This document shows, piece by piece, positions 37,999 through 46,688 of a stretch of DNA of 64,000 nt (its first letter is position 1; the number at the start of each line of letters is the position of its first letter). The translations under genes and the position numbers were made by a program. The notes under the pieces are model-generated. The model saw only the letters and a program-made list of their open reading frames with translations. It did no database searches and had not been told where the DNA came from. This stretch comes from Inhella inkyongensis (GTDB lineage: Bacteria > Pseudomonadota > Gammaproteobacteria > Burkholderiales > Burkholderiaceae_C): the NCBI RefSeq assembly GCF_005952805.1, contig NZ_CP040709.1:186001-250000 (forward strand), written 5' to 3'.

Positions 37999-38510
37999 AT
38001 GGCCTTGCGCCGAATCCCATTCAAACTCATTCCAGTGAATCGAAGTCGCCCTTTAACTTTCATTTCCGGCTGCGTAGTCGAGCCCCGGAACAGAACGTAG
38101 GGGACGGAGCGCTGCATCGGCGGTATCCAACTGCCCTCTTCCTCCGGCTTGCCTCCAATTGCCATCTGGAATTGGATTGCCTTTCCACCCCCAGATAGAA
38201 CGATATCTTCAATGTCCCAGGCGTAACCCCAGAATCTCACGCCAGGATGCTTCGAATCAAGCATTGCTGGATAAACCGCAAATAGCAGCCCGTAGTCGCC
38301 GTTCGGCCTGCGCCGGCAGAAGTAGAAGCCACCTCCGTCCTCATAGCCTGTCGCCACAAACCTCAAGGATGGGTCAACAGCAAACTTCCACTCATAGCAA
38401 TATGCATCGGTATTGCGGCATATCGCCTCCTCCTTTGGAACAGCAACCATATTTGCGGCGGCCGCTAGCGGGGAGGCGACTGCAAACAGCATGCAGGCGA
38501 CTTGTCTCAT
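37956..38510 (-). CDS. Secreted hypothetical protein, gene cassette
   Basis: 184 residues. Signal peptide MRQVACMLFAVASPLAAAAN; mature part has cysteines (ICRNTDAYCYEW, FYFCRRR) that could form disulfides, and aromatic-rich beta-strand-like segments. Function unknown. The last residues (ANQSLRSTACGVD) are encoded by attC site 2 itself, so the true core protein probably ends before residue 170 and the tail is recombination-site sequence. Confidence 0.65.
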   Translation of the reverse strand: MRQVACMLFAVASPLAAAANMVAVPKEEAICRNTDAYCYEWKFAVDPSLRFVATGYEDGGGFYFCRRRPNGDYGLLFAVYPAMLDSKHPGVRFWGYAWDIEDIVLSGGGKAIQFQMAIGGKPEEEGSWIPPMQRSVPYVLFRGSTTQPEMKVKGRLRFTGMSLNGIRRKAMANQSLRSTACGVD

Positions 38511-38517
38511 TCGGGCT

Positions 38518-38587
38518 GGCTAACGTTGGAGCTCAGCCGACCAAGCCAGCGGAGCTGGCGCGGGTCGGCTGCAGCGAATGGTTAGCC
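38518..38587 (-). other. attC site 3
   Basis: 70 bases. Reverse strand GGCTAACCATTCGCTGCAGC ... GAGCTCCAACGTTAGCC, with stem CAGCCGACC / GGTCGGCTG and an inner GCCAGC/GCTGGC hairpin. Cores intact. Overlaps the end of the 38533-38901 gene. Confidence 0.92.
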
Positions 38588-38901
38588 CGCTTGCTGCCTT
38601 GGCCAACACCGATCGGATCTATCACAACCTTGGCAGTAAACGCAAGATTTGCTACTTTGACTCTGCGAATCTTCATGAAGGATTCGATGTGCGTCGGTGC
38701 CTCAAGCTTTCGGCAATGAACCGCATGCTGCGAATCAATAAATATGACCACCTCATCTTCTGAGATGTAGTCATTTAGTAGCCGTGCGCAGGCGTCACGA
38801 TTAAACGCGCCATTCACCATCAGGTGTTGCCAGGGATCGTTGCCGCCAACGTCGTGGCCAAACAGACGATGCATCGCACTTGTGATTTCTCGCGGAGTCA
38901 T
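38533..38901 (-). CDS. Hypothetical protein, gene cassette
   Basis: 122 residues, soluble. Mixed alpha/beta: MTPREITSAMHRLFGHDVGG, DEVVIFIDSQHAVHC, VKVANLAFTAKVVID. Function unknown. As with its neighbour, the C-terminal ANHSLQPTRASSAGLVG is translated from the attC site. Start ATG follows the previous cassette boundary closely, giving a very short leader. Confidence 0.62.
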   Translation of the reverse strand: MTPREITSAMHRLFGHDVGGNDPWQHLMVNGAFNRDACARLLNDYISEDEVVIFIDSQHAVHCRKLEAPTHIESFMKIRRVKVANLAFTAKVVIDPIGVGQGSKRANHSLQPTRASSAGLVG

Positions 38902-38907
38902 GCTGCG

Positions 38908-38965
38908 GGCTAACGTTGGAGTTCAGCGGCTGCCGAAGGCAGTCCGCTGCAATGACGGGTTAGAG
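38908..38965 (-). other. attC site 4
   Basis: 58 bases. Reverse strand CTCTAAC ... AACGTTAGCC with stem GCAGCGGACTGCC / GGCAGCCGCTGAAC around TTC. The left core begins with C rather than a purine; the rest fits. Lies downstream of the 39009-39848 gene. Confidence 0.9.
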
Positions 38966-39008
38966 CTCAGGCTCGGCCTCAGGTATGTGAAGCTTATCGA
39001 AGAGCCAC

Positions 39009-39848
39009 CTAGCGTGCAGAGAAGCTACGCGTGAGCATGTTGGCAACTTCGGCCTCGAAGTTTTGGCAAGGGGGTGCTACCCAGCTCATTAGCAACTCTG
39101 TGCTTGCCAGTACCTGTGCCGTCTGGAGTGATTCAAGAGTTACGTGGTACCTGCGAATTTCGTTCGCCTTGAAAGTACGCTTCGAATCTGCAACTCGGAT
39201 GATGTACTGAGATTTCGGCTTCTCGATCGGTGTGACCTTGATCCGCTCGGCGCCGAAATCAGTGCGATTGAACTCAGGCAAGCATTGGCCAGGGCGCGCG
39301 GGATCGGCGCCCACTTTGCATGGGCTGAATCCACTAGAGTGTTTCCATGCCCATTCCACCGTATCGAGCCCAAGCTCCCTACAGACAGGCGTGCGACTCT
39401 GAGTGCAATCGACTAGCCGCTGGCTAATTTTTGGCCCAAATAGCTCGTCCGGTTCATCCACATAAATAGTCTTTGGTCTTTCTGTACTCTCTACACGAAG
39501 GATGTGAGTCGCATTCGTCGCGTGGTTCTTGCATGCGGCCTCAAACGCCGCTTGATGTTCACTACGAACTTGTGCCTGTTGCCGCTGTTCCTGCTTGTGG
39601 AGGACCGGAGTGACATAGATTTCCCACAAGATGGCGGTCGGCAGACTCAAACGTACGGCCCATGCTAGGAACCATGCACCGCCGAACAGACGGCGCTTGC
39701 CAAAGAAGCTGATGATCGTGGCAACGATCCAGACGAATAGGATCCCGGCGGCTTTCAGAAGGCCCTCAGCAGTCCCTTCGCCACCCATCGCTAGAGATAC
39801 GTTAGGTAGTGTGGCCGCGCCTATAAGAGCTATTGTGCGGAGTTTCAT
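39009..39848 (-). CDS. Membrane-anchored hypothetical protein, first gene cassette
   Basis: 279 residues from ATG 39848, the first ATG inside the cassette boundary. Two hydrophobic segments (IALIGAATLPNVSLAMGG, which may be a signal peptide, and AAGILFVWIVATIISFFG), a third near LSLPTAILWEIYV, then a soluble region with spaced cysteines (ACKNH, VDCTQS, VCREL, PCKVG, QCLPE, PCQNF). Function unknown. The frame is open upstream to about 40139, but that part lies in flanking DNA and looks non-coding. Confidence 0.6.
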   Translation of the reverse strand: MKLRTIALIGAATLPNVSLAMGGEGTAEGLLKAAGILFVWIVATIISFFGKRRLFGGAWFLAWAVRLSLPTAILWEIYVTPVLHKQEQRQQAQVRSEHQAAFEAACKNHATNATHILRVESTERPKTIYVDEPDELFGPKISQRLVDCTQSRTPVCRELGLDTVEWAWKHSSGFSPCKVGADPARPGQCLPEFNRTDFGAERIKVTPIEKPKSQYIIRVADSKRTFKANEIRRYHVTLESLQTAQVLASTELLMSWVAPPCQNFEAEVANMLTRSFSAR

Positions 39849-39854
39849 CCTGAG

Positions 39855-39861
39855 CTCTAAC
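39855..39861 (-). other. Cassette-boundary core (partial attC or attI-like)
   Basis: Reverse strand ACACGTTAGAG, the same junction type that opens every cassette here. Upstream on the reverse strand (to about 39925) a GCCTGC/GCAGGC hairpin is present, but no clear RYYYAAC partner, so it is a degenerate attC or an attI remnant. This marks the right end of the array. The remaining 39944-40113 holds nothing I recognise. Confidence 0.5.
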
Positions 39862-39943
39862 GTGTTGTCGGGAGACTGCGTAAAACCACCGCCTGCTGCA
39901 TAAAGCAGGCGCGGCATCGTTCCGTAAGTGATTGATTCTTCAT
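39857..39943 (-). CDS. Possible 28-codon ORF ending in the cassette junction
   Basis: ATG at 39943 follows GGGAGGG by six bases, a better ribosome-binding site than that of any cassette gene. Encodes MKNQSLTERCRACFMQQAVV and eight more residues; its TAG stop is inside the GTTAG core. It could be a leader peptide, the 5' remnant of a lost cassette gene, or chance. Confidence 0.35.
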   Translation of the reverse strand: MKNQSLTERCRACFMQQAVVLRSLPTTR

Positions 39944-40113
39944 GGTTTTCCCTCCCTACTCGGTGCGCGGCAGCTAGCGCGATCTGCTGCGTAATGCGGC
40001 GCCTTGTTTCAAGCTCTGGGGCTTCTAGGGCGAGCAGCTTCTTCCATCCTAGCCAGGGCGGCCTGAATCCGGCGCCTTGAGCAGACTCTCGAAAACCCGA
40101 CCGGCGCCTGCCG

Positions 40114-41481
40114 TCAATTCCCCGCCCGGGCACCCGCAAACACCCGCCCCGTCACCCCCATCCCCAACACAGCCAGCCCCAGGGCCAGCGCGATGACGGC
40201 GGCGAAGGCGGTGTCGCTGCGGCCGGCGCCGAACAGCAGGCCGGCCAGGGCCAGGGCGGCGCTGGTGGTCAGGGCGTCGCAGAGCTGCAGGGCCGAGGTG
40301 TTGCGGCCCTGCTCGCCCTCGGCCGAGAGCGCCAGGGTCAGCACCGACAGCATGGGCCAGGCCAGACCGATGCCCAGCCCGCTCAGGGCCCAGCCGCCCA
40401 CCACCCACAGAGGGCTGACGCCCGCGTCCAGCATGGGCCAGGCCACGGCCAGCAAGCCCAGGGCCAGCAGGCCCAGGCCGGCGCGCAGGCCCTGGGCGCG
40501 GCGCGTCTCGCCCTGGATGCGCGCCTGCAGGGCGCTGCCAGCGCTCCAGGTCAGGGCGGCGGCCGTCAGCGCCAGGCCGCCCTCGGTCAGGCTCCAGGCG
40601 CGTTGCTGGTTCAGGAACAGCGGGATGAAGGCCTCGGCGCTGAAAAAGGCGGCTGCCATCAAGCCGCGCAGCGCGATCACGGCGGGCAGGCCGGGGCGGG
40701 CGTTCAAGGTGCCGGCGGGCAATAGCCGCATGCCGGCGGGCAGGGCGGCCAGCAGGCCCAGGGCGATGACGGCCGGCATCCAGGCCGTGCCCGCCTGCGA
40801 GGCCCCGTGCAGGGCCAGCGCCGCCACGGCGGCCAGCGCAGCCCAGGCCAGGTTGGGGTCGGCCTGGGTCTTGGTGGCGGCCTGGGGCGGCAGGCGGTGC
40901 AGGGCCGGCAGCATGGCCCAGGCGGTGAAGGGCACGGCGGCCAGCACCCCCAGGAAGACAGCCCGCCAGCCCAGGGTCTCGACCAGCAGCGCCGCCACAA
41001 AGGGCCCCACCAGCCCCGGCAACACCCAGGCCGCCGCCAGCGCCGCGAACAGGCGCGGGTGCAGGGCGGCGGGCACCAGGCGGGCGATGCCCACATAAAG
41101 CGTCACCCCCAGCACGCCCACGCCCAGGCCCTGCAGGGCGCGGCCGGCCGTCAGCCAGCCCATGCTGGGCGCCAGGCCCGAGAGCGCCAGGCCGGCGCCA
41201 AACACCACGAGGCCGATCACACTGGCGGCAAAAGGCCCTTGCACATCACAGGCCCGCCCGGCCCACACCATGCCCAGCACCGACAGCGCCAGCGTGCCGC
41301 CAAAGGCCAGGGCGTAGAGGCCCAGGCCGTCCAGGGCCTGGGCGATGGCGGGCATGGCCGCCGCCACGGCCACGGCCTCGAAGGCAAGCAGGGTCACCAG
41401 GGCCAGGGCGCCCAGGCAGGCGGCGCGGCGGCCGGGGGCAAAGAGGGCGGTGTCGGTCAAGAGGGGACTCGGGTTCGGCAT
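40114..41481 (-). CDS. MFS multidrug-type transporter
   Basis: 455 residues, about 12-14 TM helices, drug:H+ antiporter type. GMVWAGRACDVQGPF corresponds to the loop 2-3 motif, GRALQGLGVGVLGV to helix 4, and AAAWVLPGLVGPFVAALLVE to motif C of exporters. Substrate unknown. Start at 41481 chosen because the first TM helix follows directly; an upstream ATG adds only 14 residues. Divergent from the 41592 gene across about 110 bases. Confidence 0.85.
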   Translation of the reverse strand: MPNPSPLLTDTALFAPGRRAACLGALALVTLLAFEAVAVAAAMPAIAQALDGLGLYALAFGGTLALSVLGMVWAGRACDVQGPFAASVIGLVVFGAGLALSGLAPSMGWLTAGRALQGLGVGVLGVTLYVGIARLVPAALHPRLFAALAAAWVLPGLVGPFVAALLVETLGWRAVFLGVLAAVPFTAWAMLPALHRLPPQAATKTQADPNLAWAALAAVAALALHGASQAGTAWMPAVIALGLLAALPAGMRLLPAGTLNARPGLPAVIALRGLMAAAFFSAEAFIPLFLNQQRAWSLTEGGLALTAAALTWSAGSALQARIQGETRRAQGLRAGLGLLALGLLAVAWPMLDAGVSPLWVVGGWALSGLGIGLAWPMLSVLTLALSAEGEQGRNTSALQLCDALTTSAALALAGLLFGAGRSDTAFAAVIALALGLAVLGMGVTGRVFAGARAGN

Positions 41482-41591
41482 CAAGGGCCCGCAGTGTGCA
41501 AGCTCAAGCGCACTGCAACGCAAGACCCCTGCCCAATGGCAGGGGCCAGGCCCATGGCTTACAAAGCGGCCCCTCTTCGAAAACCCACCCC

Positions 41592-42611
41592 ATGAAACTG
41601 CTCTTGATCGGCGGCGGCCAGTTCGTCGGCCACCATCTGCTGGAAGCCGCCTTGGCCGCCGGCCATCAGGTCACCGTGTTCAACCGGGGCCAGAGCCGCA
41701 CCCAGTGGCCGGCCGGCGTGGAGCTGCGCCAGGGCGACCGCATGGGCGATCTGGCCGCGTTGCAGCACGGTGAGTGGGATGCCGTGATCGACTGCTGCGC
41801 CTACTTCCCGGGGCAGGTGCGGCATCTGGCGCAGGCCTTGCGCGCTCGGGTGGGGCGCTATGTGCTGATCTCCTCGGTCTCGGCCTATGCCGGTTTCGAG
41901 AGCGCCAACGACGAAGACAGCCCGCTCGCGCAATTGCCGCTGGGCGAGGACGACCCCGAGGTGCAAGGCCAGGTGCTGAACGGCCGCACCTATGGGCCGC
42001 TGAAGGCCCTGTGCGAGCAGGCCTTGCTGCAGAGCTGGGGGGCCGACGCCGCCCTGTGCATCCGCCCGGGTTTGGTGGTGGGCCCGCAGGACCCGACCCA
42101 GCGCTTCACCTACTGGCCGGCGCGGGTGGCGCGCGCCGGGGCCGGCGAGGCGGTGTTGGCGCCGGGCCTGCCGCAGCGCGAGCTGCAGTTCATCGATGCG
42201 CGCGACCTCGCAGCCTTCGTGCTTCAGGCCCTGGCCCAGGGGCGCAGCGGCGCGGTGAATGTCGTCACCGACCCCGGTGCCTTGAGCATGCAGGGTCTGC
42301 TGGACACGCTGGCCCAGATCACGGCTTGCCAGCCGCGCTGGGTGTGGGTGGATGACGCCCCCTTGCTGGCGGCCGACGTGAAACCCTGGAACGACCTGCC
42401 GCTGTGGCTGCCGGCGCAGCACGAGTTCGCGCAATTCATGCAGGTGCGCAACCAGCGCGCCCGCGCCTGGGGCCTGCAGACCCGGCCCGTGGCCGACACC
42501 GCCCGCGACACCCTGGCCTGGTGGCAGGGCCTGGCGCCCGAGCAGCAAACGTTCACCAAAGCCGGATTGGCACCGGAGCGCGAGCAGGCGCTGCTGGAGA
42601 CCCTGGCTTGA
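41592..42611 (+). CDS. NAD-dependent epimerase/dehydratase-like protein
   Basis: 339 residues, extended SDR fold. MKLLLIGGGQFVGHHLLEAA with the glycine-rich nucleotide loop, VFNRGQS after strand 2, DAVIDCCAYFP, VLISSVSAYAG (catalytic Ser region) and GRTYGPLKALCE (YxxxK). Resembles the CSP41/mRNA-binding-like branch of SDRs found in many proteobacteria. Substrate unknown. First of three closely spaced genes. Confidence 0.82.
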   Translation: MKLLLIGGGQFVGHHLLEAALAAGHQVTVFNRGQSRTQWPAGVELRQGDRMGDLAALQHGEWDAVIDCCAYFPGQVRHLAQALRARVGRYVLISSVSAYAGFESANDEDSPLAQLPLGEDDPEVQGQVLNGRTYGPLKALCEQALLQSWGADAALCIRPGLVVGPQDPTQRFTYWPARVARAGAGEAVLAPGLPQRELQFIDARDLAAFVLQALAQGRSGAVNVVTDPGALSMQGLLDTLAQITACQPRWVWVDDAPLLAADVKPWNDLPLWLPAQHEFAQFMQVRNQRARAWGLQTRPVADTARDTLAWWQGLAPEQQTFTKAGLAPEREQALLETLA

Positions 42612-42622
42612 AGTCGCTGAGC

Positions 42623-43135
42623 ATGTTGAGCGCCCGCTTCGATGCGGCCGCGCTGCGCCCGCCGGCACGGCTGCCGCTGCCGCCGAGCCCGGACCCGCGC
42701 TGGGCCCAGCTGAGCACCGAGTGCCGGGCGGCGCCGCAGGAGCCGCTGCGCGTGGCCAAGCTGCCGCACTGGGCCCTGGAGCCCGCCGCCCTGCACGCCT
42801 GGCTGCGTGAACTGGATGCCGACTTGCCGCTGGAGCGCGCCAGCGCCCTGGGCCGGATGGGGCTCAAGCTGCGCGCCAAGTTGCAGGACCTGGGCTGGGG
42901 CTCCGCCGCCACGGCCATCTGGGACTGCGGCTTCCTGGGCGAGGCGGCGCTGCCCGCGCTGGCGCAGTTCCGGCCGCGCCGCCCCACCGTGATCGTGCTG
43001 GACCCGATGCCCCAGCCCCATGTCGACACCGCGTTGCAGACCCTGGTCCGCAACGCCCCCCAATTTGCGCGTCCGGTGCGCGTTTGGGTGCCTCCACAAT
43101 CTGCGCCGCCCGAACCTACGGACCCCCTGAAATGA
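42623..43135 (+). CDS. Conserved hypothetical protein
   Basis: 170 residues, no signal peptide or TM helix. Contains RVAKLPHWALEPAALHAWLR, LGRMGLKLRAKLQDLGWG, IWDCGFLGEAALPAL and a C-terminal PTVIVLDPMPQPHVDTALQT. Unrecognised family. ATG 42623 lies 11 bases after the epimerase stop; a TTG at 42608 would overlap that stop. Its own stop overlaps the following lipoprotein gene by four bases. Confidence 0.65.
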   Translation: MLSARFDAAALRPPARLPLPPSPDPRWAQLSTECRAAPQEPLRVAKLPHWALEPAALHAWLRELDADLPLERASALGRMGLKLRAKLQDLGWGSAATAIWDCGFLGEAALPALAQFRPRRPTVIVLDPMPQPHVDTALQTLVRNAPQFARPVRVWVPPQSAPPEPTDPLK

Positions 43136-43992
43136 AACTGCTGTCAAGCCTGAGCCCCCTGACCCTGGCCGTGACGTTGGCCTTGAGCGGCTGCATGAAC
43201 ATCCCCGTCAGCGAGAGCAATCTGCTGGGCGGGCGCAAGGCCGAGCTGATCTCGGACCGCATCGTGCGCAGCAATCTGGAGCTGACCCTGCCCGACGCCC
43301 CGGGCCAAAGCCTGCACGGCTGGCATCTGAAGCACCCGGCCCCCAAGGCCACCTTGGTGTACTTCTATGGTGGTGGCGGCAGCCTGTGGAACAGCGGCCG
43401 CCATCTGCACGAGATCGCCCAGCAGCTGGAAGTGGACGTGGTGGCCTATGACGTGCGCGGCTCGGGCGCCAGCGGCGGCAAGCCCAGCTTTGCGGCGGTG
43501 CGCGCTGACGCGCTGCGCATCTTTGATGCCGCACGCCGCCCCGATCTGCCCACGCTGGTGATGGGCTATTCGCTGGGCTCGGTGTCGGCCATCCACCTGG
43601 CCGCCAACCGCCCGGTGGACGGCCTGGCCGTGCTGGCCGGGGTGTCCAGCTTTGCCGACGCCCAGCCCGCCTTCGAGGCGCGCGTGCCCTGGTATGCCAA
43701 GCCCTTTGTGAAGCTGGAGATCGAGCCGGTCTTCCACACCAAGCCGCAGCCGGTGGACGAGATGGCCCGGGTCAAGGCGCCCACCTTTCTGATCCATGGC
43801 GACGCCGATGAGCAGTTGCCCGTGGTCTGCGGCGACCGCCTGGCCGAAGCCAACAAGGCCAGCTGGAAGCGCTACCAGCGCCTGAACGGCATCGGCCACG
43901 GCAATCTGCCGCTCTTCAATGCCGACAACAAGGCGGCGCTGCAGTCCTGGGTGATGGCGGCGCAGAAGGTGCGGCAGGTGTCGGCGCCCTAA
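43132..43992 (+). CDS. Alpha/beta-hydrolase lipoprotein
   Basis: 286 residues. Lipoprotein signal with lipobox LSGC at about residue 20, then an alpha/beta-hydrolase: VYFYGGGGSLW (oxyanion region), VVAYDVRGSGASGG, nucleophile elbow GYSLGSVSA, late aspartate in LIHGDADEQLP and histidine in GIGHGNLP. A complete catalytic triad is therefore likely. Relatives are the YfhR/BEM46-like serine hydrolases. Substrate unknown. Translationally coupled to the preceding gene. Confidence 0.85.
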   Translation: MKLLSSLSPLTLAVTLALSGCMNIPVSESNLLGGRKAELISDRIVRSNLELTLPDAPGQSLHGWHLKHPAPKATLVYFYGGGGSLWNSGRHLHEIAQQLEVDVVAYDVRGSGASGGKPSFAAVRADALRIFDAARRPDLPTLVMGYSLGSVSAIHLAANRPVDGLAVLAGVSSFADAQPAFEARVPWYAKPFVKLEIEPVFHTKPQPVDEMARVKAPTFLIHGDADEQLPVVCGDRLAEANKASWKRYQRLNGIGHGNLPLFNADNKAALQSWVMAAQKVRQVSAP

Positions 43993-44027
43993 AGCACGGG
44001 CGCCACGGATCGCGGTAAGACTGGCTC

Positions 44028-44059
44028 ATGAGTAGAACCGGCTCTGCCGGGCTACTCAT
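44028..44059. repeat. Inverted repeat between operons
   Basis: ATGAGTAG-AACCGG and CCGGG-CTACTCAT form a stem with one asymmetry around CTCTG, about 36 bases after the lipoprotein gene; a second GGGCCttcGGCCC hairpin follows near 44085. No T tract; probably a transcription barrier or RNA-stability element. Confidence 0.5.
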
Positions 44060-44143
44060 ACCCCCGCGGGGGGCGGGTTGGGCCTTCGGCCCGGCCCTGG
44101 GGGTGCTCTACAGTCCTGTTCAAGGGACTCAGGGAGCCTGCGC

Positions 44144-45667
44144 GTGAAAGATCTCAGCATCCGTGTGCGTCTGTGGTCGGTGATTGCCGCCTTTGCGGTG
44201 GTCATCCTGGTCGGTTCGGCCATGGGCCTGGCCGGTACCCACCAAGGGGTGCGGGCCGCCGAAGACATCTATGTGCAGCGCACCTTGCCGCTGGCCCAGC
44301 TGGGTCGCATCGAGGCGGCCGCCGTGGACCTGCGCCTGGGCATTGACGCTGCCCTGCTGCAACCCCAGGCCGCCGAGGCGCTCGCGGCGCAGGCCGCCAA
44401 GCTGGAAGAGACCCTGCGCCAGTTCGAGACCCTGAGCCTCAGCGCGGCGCAGTCCGAGGCCAAGCCCAGCTTGCGCCAGGCCCATGCCGCATTGGTGCGC
44501 AGCCTGGAGCCGCTGCAGGCCGCACTCAAGGCCGCCAATGCCGAGCAGGCCCGCGCCCAGGCCGATGGGGCGGTGGCGCAGGCCTTCAAGGCGCTGCGAG
44601 AACGCGTGGGCGAGCTCTCGGGCGAGTTGATCGACGAAGCCTGGGCCGCGCACGACGAGGCCCAGAAGCGCTTCCAGCTCATGATCTGGGTGGTGATTGC
44701 CGGCGTGGCCTTCGCCTTTGGCGCCGTGGGTCTGTATGGGCGCTGGTTGTCGCGCTCCATCACCGTCCCGCTGAACCAGGCCGTGCAACTGGCCGAGCGC
44801 GTGGCCGCCGGCGACTTGACGGCCGAGGTGGACACCCTGGGCCGCAACGAGATGGCGCAGCTGATGAAGGCGCTGGCGCAGATGAACCAGAACCTCTCGT
44901 CCATCGTGGCCCAGGTGCGCCATGTGGCCGACGACATCGCCACCGGCTCCTCGGAGATTGCCAACGGCAACGCCGATCTGTCGCAGCGCACCGAGGCCCA
45001 GGCCAGCAATCTGCAGCAGACCGCCTCGGCGATGGAAGAGCTCTCGGCCACCGTGCGGCAGAACGCCGAGGCCTCGGGTCAGGCCAATGATCTGGCCAGC
45101 GGCGCCAGCGGCGCGGCGCTGCAGGGCGGCGAGGTGGTGAGCCGTGTGGTGGGCACGATGGAGGGCATCAGCGCCAGCTCGCGCCGCATTGCCGACATCG
45201 TCGGCCTGATCGACGGCGTGGCCTTCCAAACCAACATCCTGGCGCTGAACGCCGCCGTGGAGGCCGCGCGCGCTGGCGAGGCCGGGCGCGGCTTCGCCGT
45301 GGTGGCCGGCGAGGTGCGCATGCTGGCGCAGCGCTCGGCCACCGCCGCGCGCGAGATCAAGACCCTGATCGAGCAGTCGGTCGAGCAGGTCGAGTCCGGC
45401 AGCCGCCAGGCCCACGAGGCCGGTGCCTCGATGGGCGAGATCGTGCAGCGGGTGCGTCAGGTCAGCGACCTGATCGGCGAGATCTCCACCGCCTCCCACG
45501 AGCAGAACGCCGGTATCGAGCGCGTCAGCGCCTCGGTGGTGGAGCTGGATCAGGTGACACAGGCCAATGCCGCCCTGGTGGAGCAAAGCGCCGCCGCCGC
45601 CGAGAGCCTGCGCCAGCAGTCCGCCCAACTGGTCGAGCTGGTCAGTGCCTTCAAGTTGCGAGGCTGA
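44144..45667 (+). CDS. Methyl-accepting chemotaxis protein
   Basis: 507 residues, GTG start preceded by AGGGAG. TM1 about 10-32, periplasmic helical domain, TM2 about 180-205, HAMP, and a signalling domain with [20 protein letters not shown] and [19 protein letters not shown]. Followed five bases later by a REC-GGDEF gene and then an HPt gene, so it may feed a local phosphorelay or cyclic-di-GMP output rather than only flagellar chemotaxis. Ligand unknown. Confidence 0.92.
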   Translation: MKDLSIRVRLWSVIAAFAVVILVGSAMGLAGTHQGVRAAEDIYVQRTLPLAQLGRIEAAAVDLRLGIDAALLQPQAAEALAAQAAKLEETLRQFETLSLSAAQSEAKPSLRQAHAALVRSLEPLQAALKAANAEQARAQADGAVAQAFKALRERVGELSGELIDEAWAAHDEAQKRFQLMIWVVIAGVAFAFGAVGLYGRWLSRSITVPLNQAVQLAERVAAGDLTAEVDTLGRNEMAQLMKALAQMNQNLSSIVAQVRHVADDIATGSSEIANGNADLSQRTEAQASNLQQTASAMEELSATVRQNAEASGQANDLASGASGAALQGGEVVSRVVGTMEGISASSRRIADIVGLIDGVAFQTNILALNAAVEAARAGEAGRGFAVVAGEVRMLAQRSATAAREIKTLIEQSVEQVESGSRQAHEAGASMGEIVQRVRQVSDLIGEISTASHEQNAGIERVSASVVELDQVTQANAALVEQSAAAAESLRQQSAQLVELVSAFKLRG

Positions 45668-45671
45668 GGGC

Positions 45672-46688
45672 ATGGAGGCCTCGATCCTGATCGTGGACGA
45701 TGAGCCCGGCTCCCTGCAGGTGCTGGGGCATATGTTGGAAGACCTTGCGGAGATCCAGGTCGCCACCAGCGGCGCCGAGGCGCTGGCCCTGGCCGAAGAG
45801 GCCCCACCGGCGCTCATCCTGCTGGACGCCCAGATGCCGGGCATGAATGGCTTCGAGGTCTGCGCACGGCTCAAGGCCCAGCCCCGGCTGGCGGACATCC
45901 CGGTGATCTTTGTGACGGCCAACGCCAGCACGCAATTCGAAGTGGCCAGCTTCGAGCTGGGGGCCGCCGACTTCATTGCCAAGCCCGTCATCGAACCCAC
46001 GGTGCGTGCGCGCGTGAAGACCCAGCTGCAGCTCAAAGAGATGACCGACAGGTTGCGCCGCACCGCCACCGAAGACGGTTTGACGGGCCTGGCCAATCGC
46101 CGGCACTTCGATGAGTCCCTGATGCGCGAGGTGATGCAGGCGCAGCGCAGCGGCTCGCCCCTGGTGCTGTGCCTGGCCGATGTGGATCGTTTCAAGGCCT
46201 ACAACGATTGCTACGGCCACCCGGCCGGCGACCGTTGCTTGCAGGCGGTGGCCCGCGCCTTGCGCAGCGTGAGCCAACACGCCACCGATCTGGTGGCGCG
46301 CTACGGCGGCGAGGAATTTGCCTTGCTGCTGCCCCACACCAGCCTGGAGGGCGCGGCCCTGGTGGCGGCACGGGCGCAAAGCGCCCTGGAAATGCTGGGC
46401 CTGCCGAACCGCGGCGTCGGGCCGGATGCCCGGGTCACCCTCAGCATGGGCGTGGCCTGTTTTGAGCCGCCGCGCCAACGCCGCCAGGCCGAGCTGGGCG
46501 CCGCCGAGGTCTCGCATCAAATCGTCGCCCGGCTGCTGGAGTCCGCCGATCAGGCCCTCTACGCGGCCAAGCACGCGGGGCGCAACCGCAGCTGCACCGC
46601 CAGTCCGGCGGGCGACGGCAGCTGGTGGGTGGCCCACCCCGACGACAACATGCCAACCTGGCGACCCCTGGAGAACGCTGGCGCATGA
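45672..46688 (+). CDS. Response regulator with GGDEF (diguanylate cyclase) output
   Basis: 338 residues. Receiver domain 1-120: ILIVDDEPG, phospho-acceptor D52 in ILLDAQMPGMNG, FVTAN, KPV. GGDEF domain about 140-305: DGLTGLANRRHFDE, ADVDRFKAYNDCYGHPAGD, active-site RYGGEEFALLLP. The inhibitory I-site position reads HATD, not RxxD, so product inhibition may be lost. Likely makes cyclic di-GMP when phosphorylated. Overlaps the HPt gene (ATGA). Confidence 0.9.
   Translation: MEASILIVDDEPGSLQVLGHMLEDLAEIQVATSGAEALALAEEAPPALILLDAQMPGMNGFEVCARLKAQPRLADIPVIFVTANASTQFEVASFELGAADFIAKPVIEPTVRARVKTQLQLKEMTDRLRRTATEDGLTGLANRRHFDESLMREVMQAQRSGSPLVLCLADVDRFKAYNDCYGHPAGDRCLQAVARALRSVSQHATDLVARYGGEEFALLLPHTSLEGAALVAARAQSALEMLGLPNRGVGPDARVTLSMGVACFEPPRQRRQAELGAAEVSHQIVARLLESADQALYAAKHAGRNRSCTASPAGDGSWWVAHPDDNMPTWRPLENAGA

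Larger units (their letters stand above)
37527..39861 (-). mobile_element. attC gene-cassette array without integrase (CALIN)
   Basis: Four attC sites plus a boundary core, read on the reverse strand, each preceded by a small reverse-strand gene. Order in the direction of transcription: gene 38.9-39.8 kb, attC 38908, gene 38.5-38.9, attC 38518, gene 38.0-38.5, attC 37941, gene 37.6-37.9, attC 37527. Base composition is visibly lower in GC than the flanks. No integron integrase gene is present in the window, so either it lies elsewhere or the array has been orphaned. Confidence 0.85.

Noticed and set aside
37527-38965. Regularly repeated sequence that might be a CRISPR array
   Set aside because: Repeats are few, imperfect, 58-70 bases long with hairpins and separated by whole genes; the structure is attC, not CRISPR.
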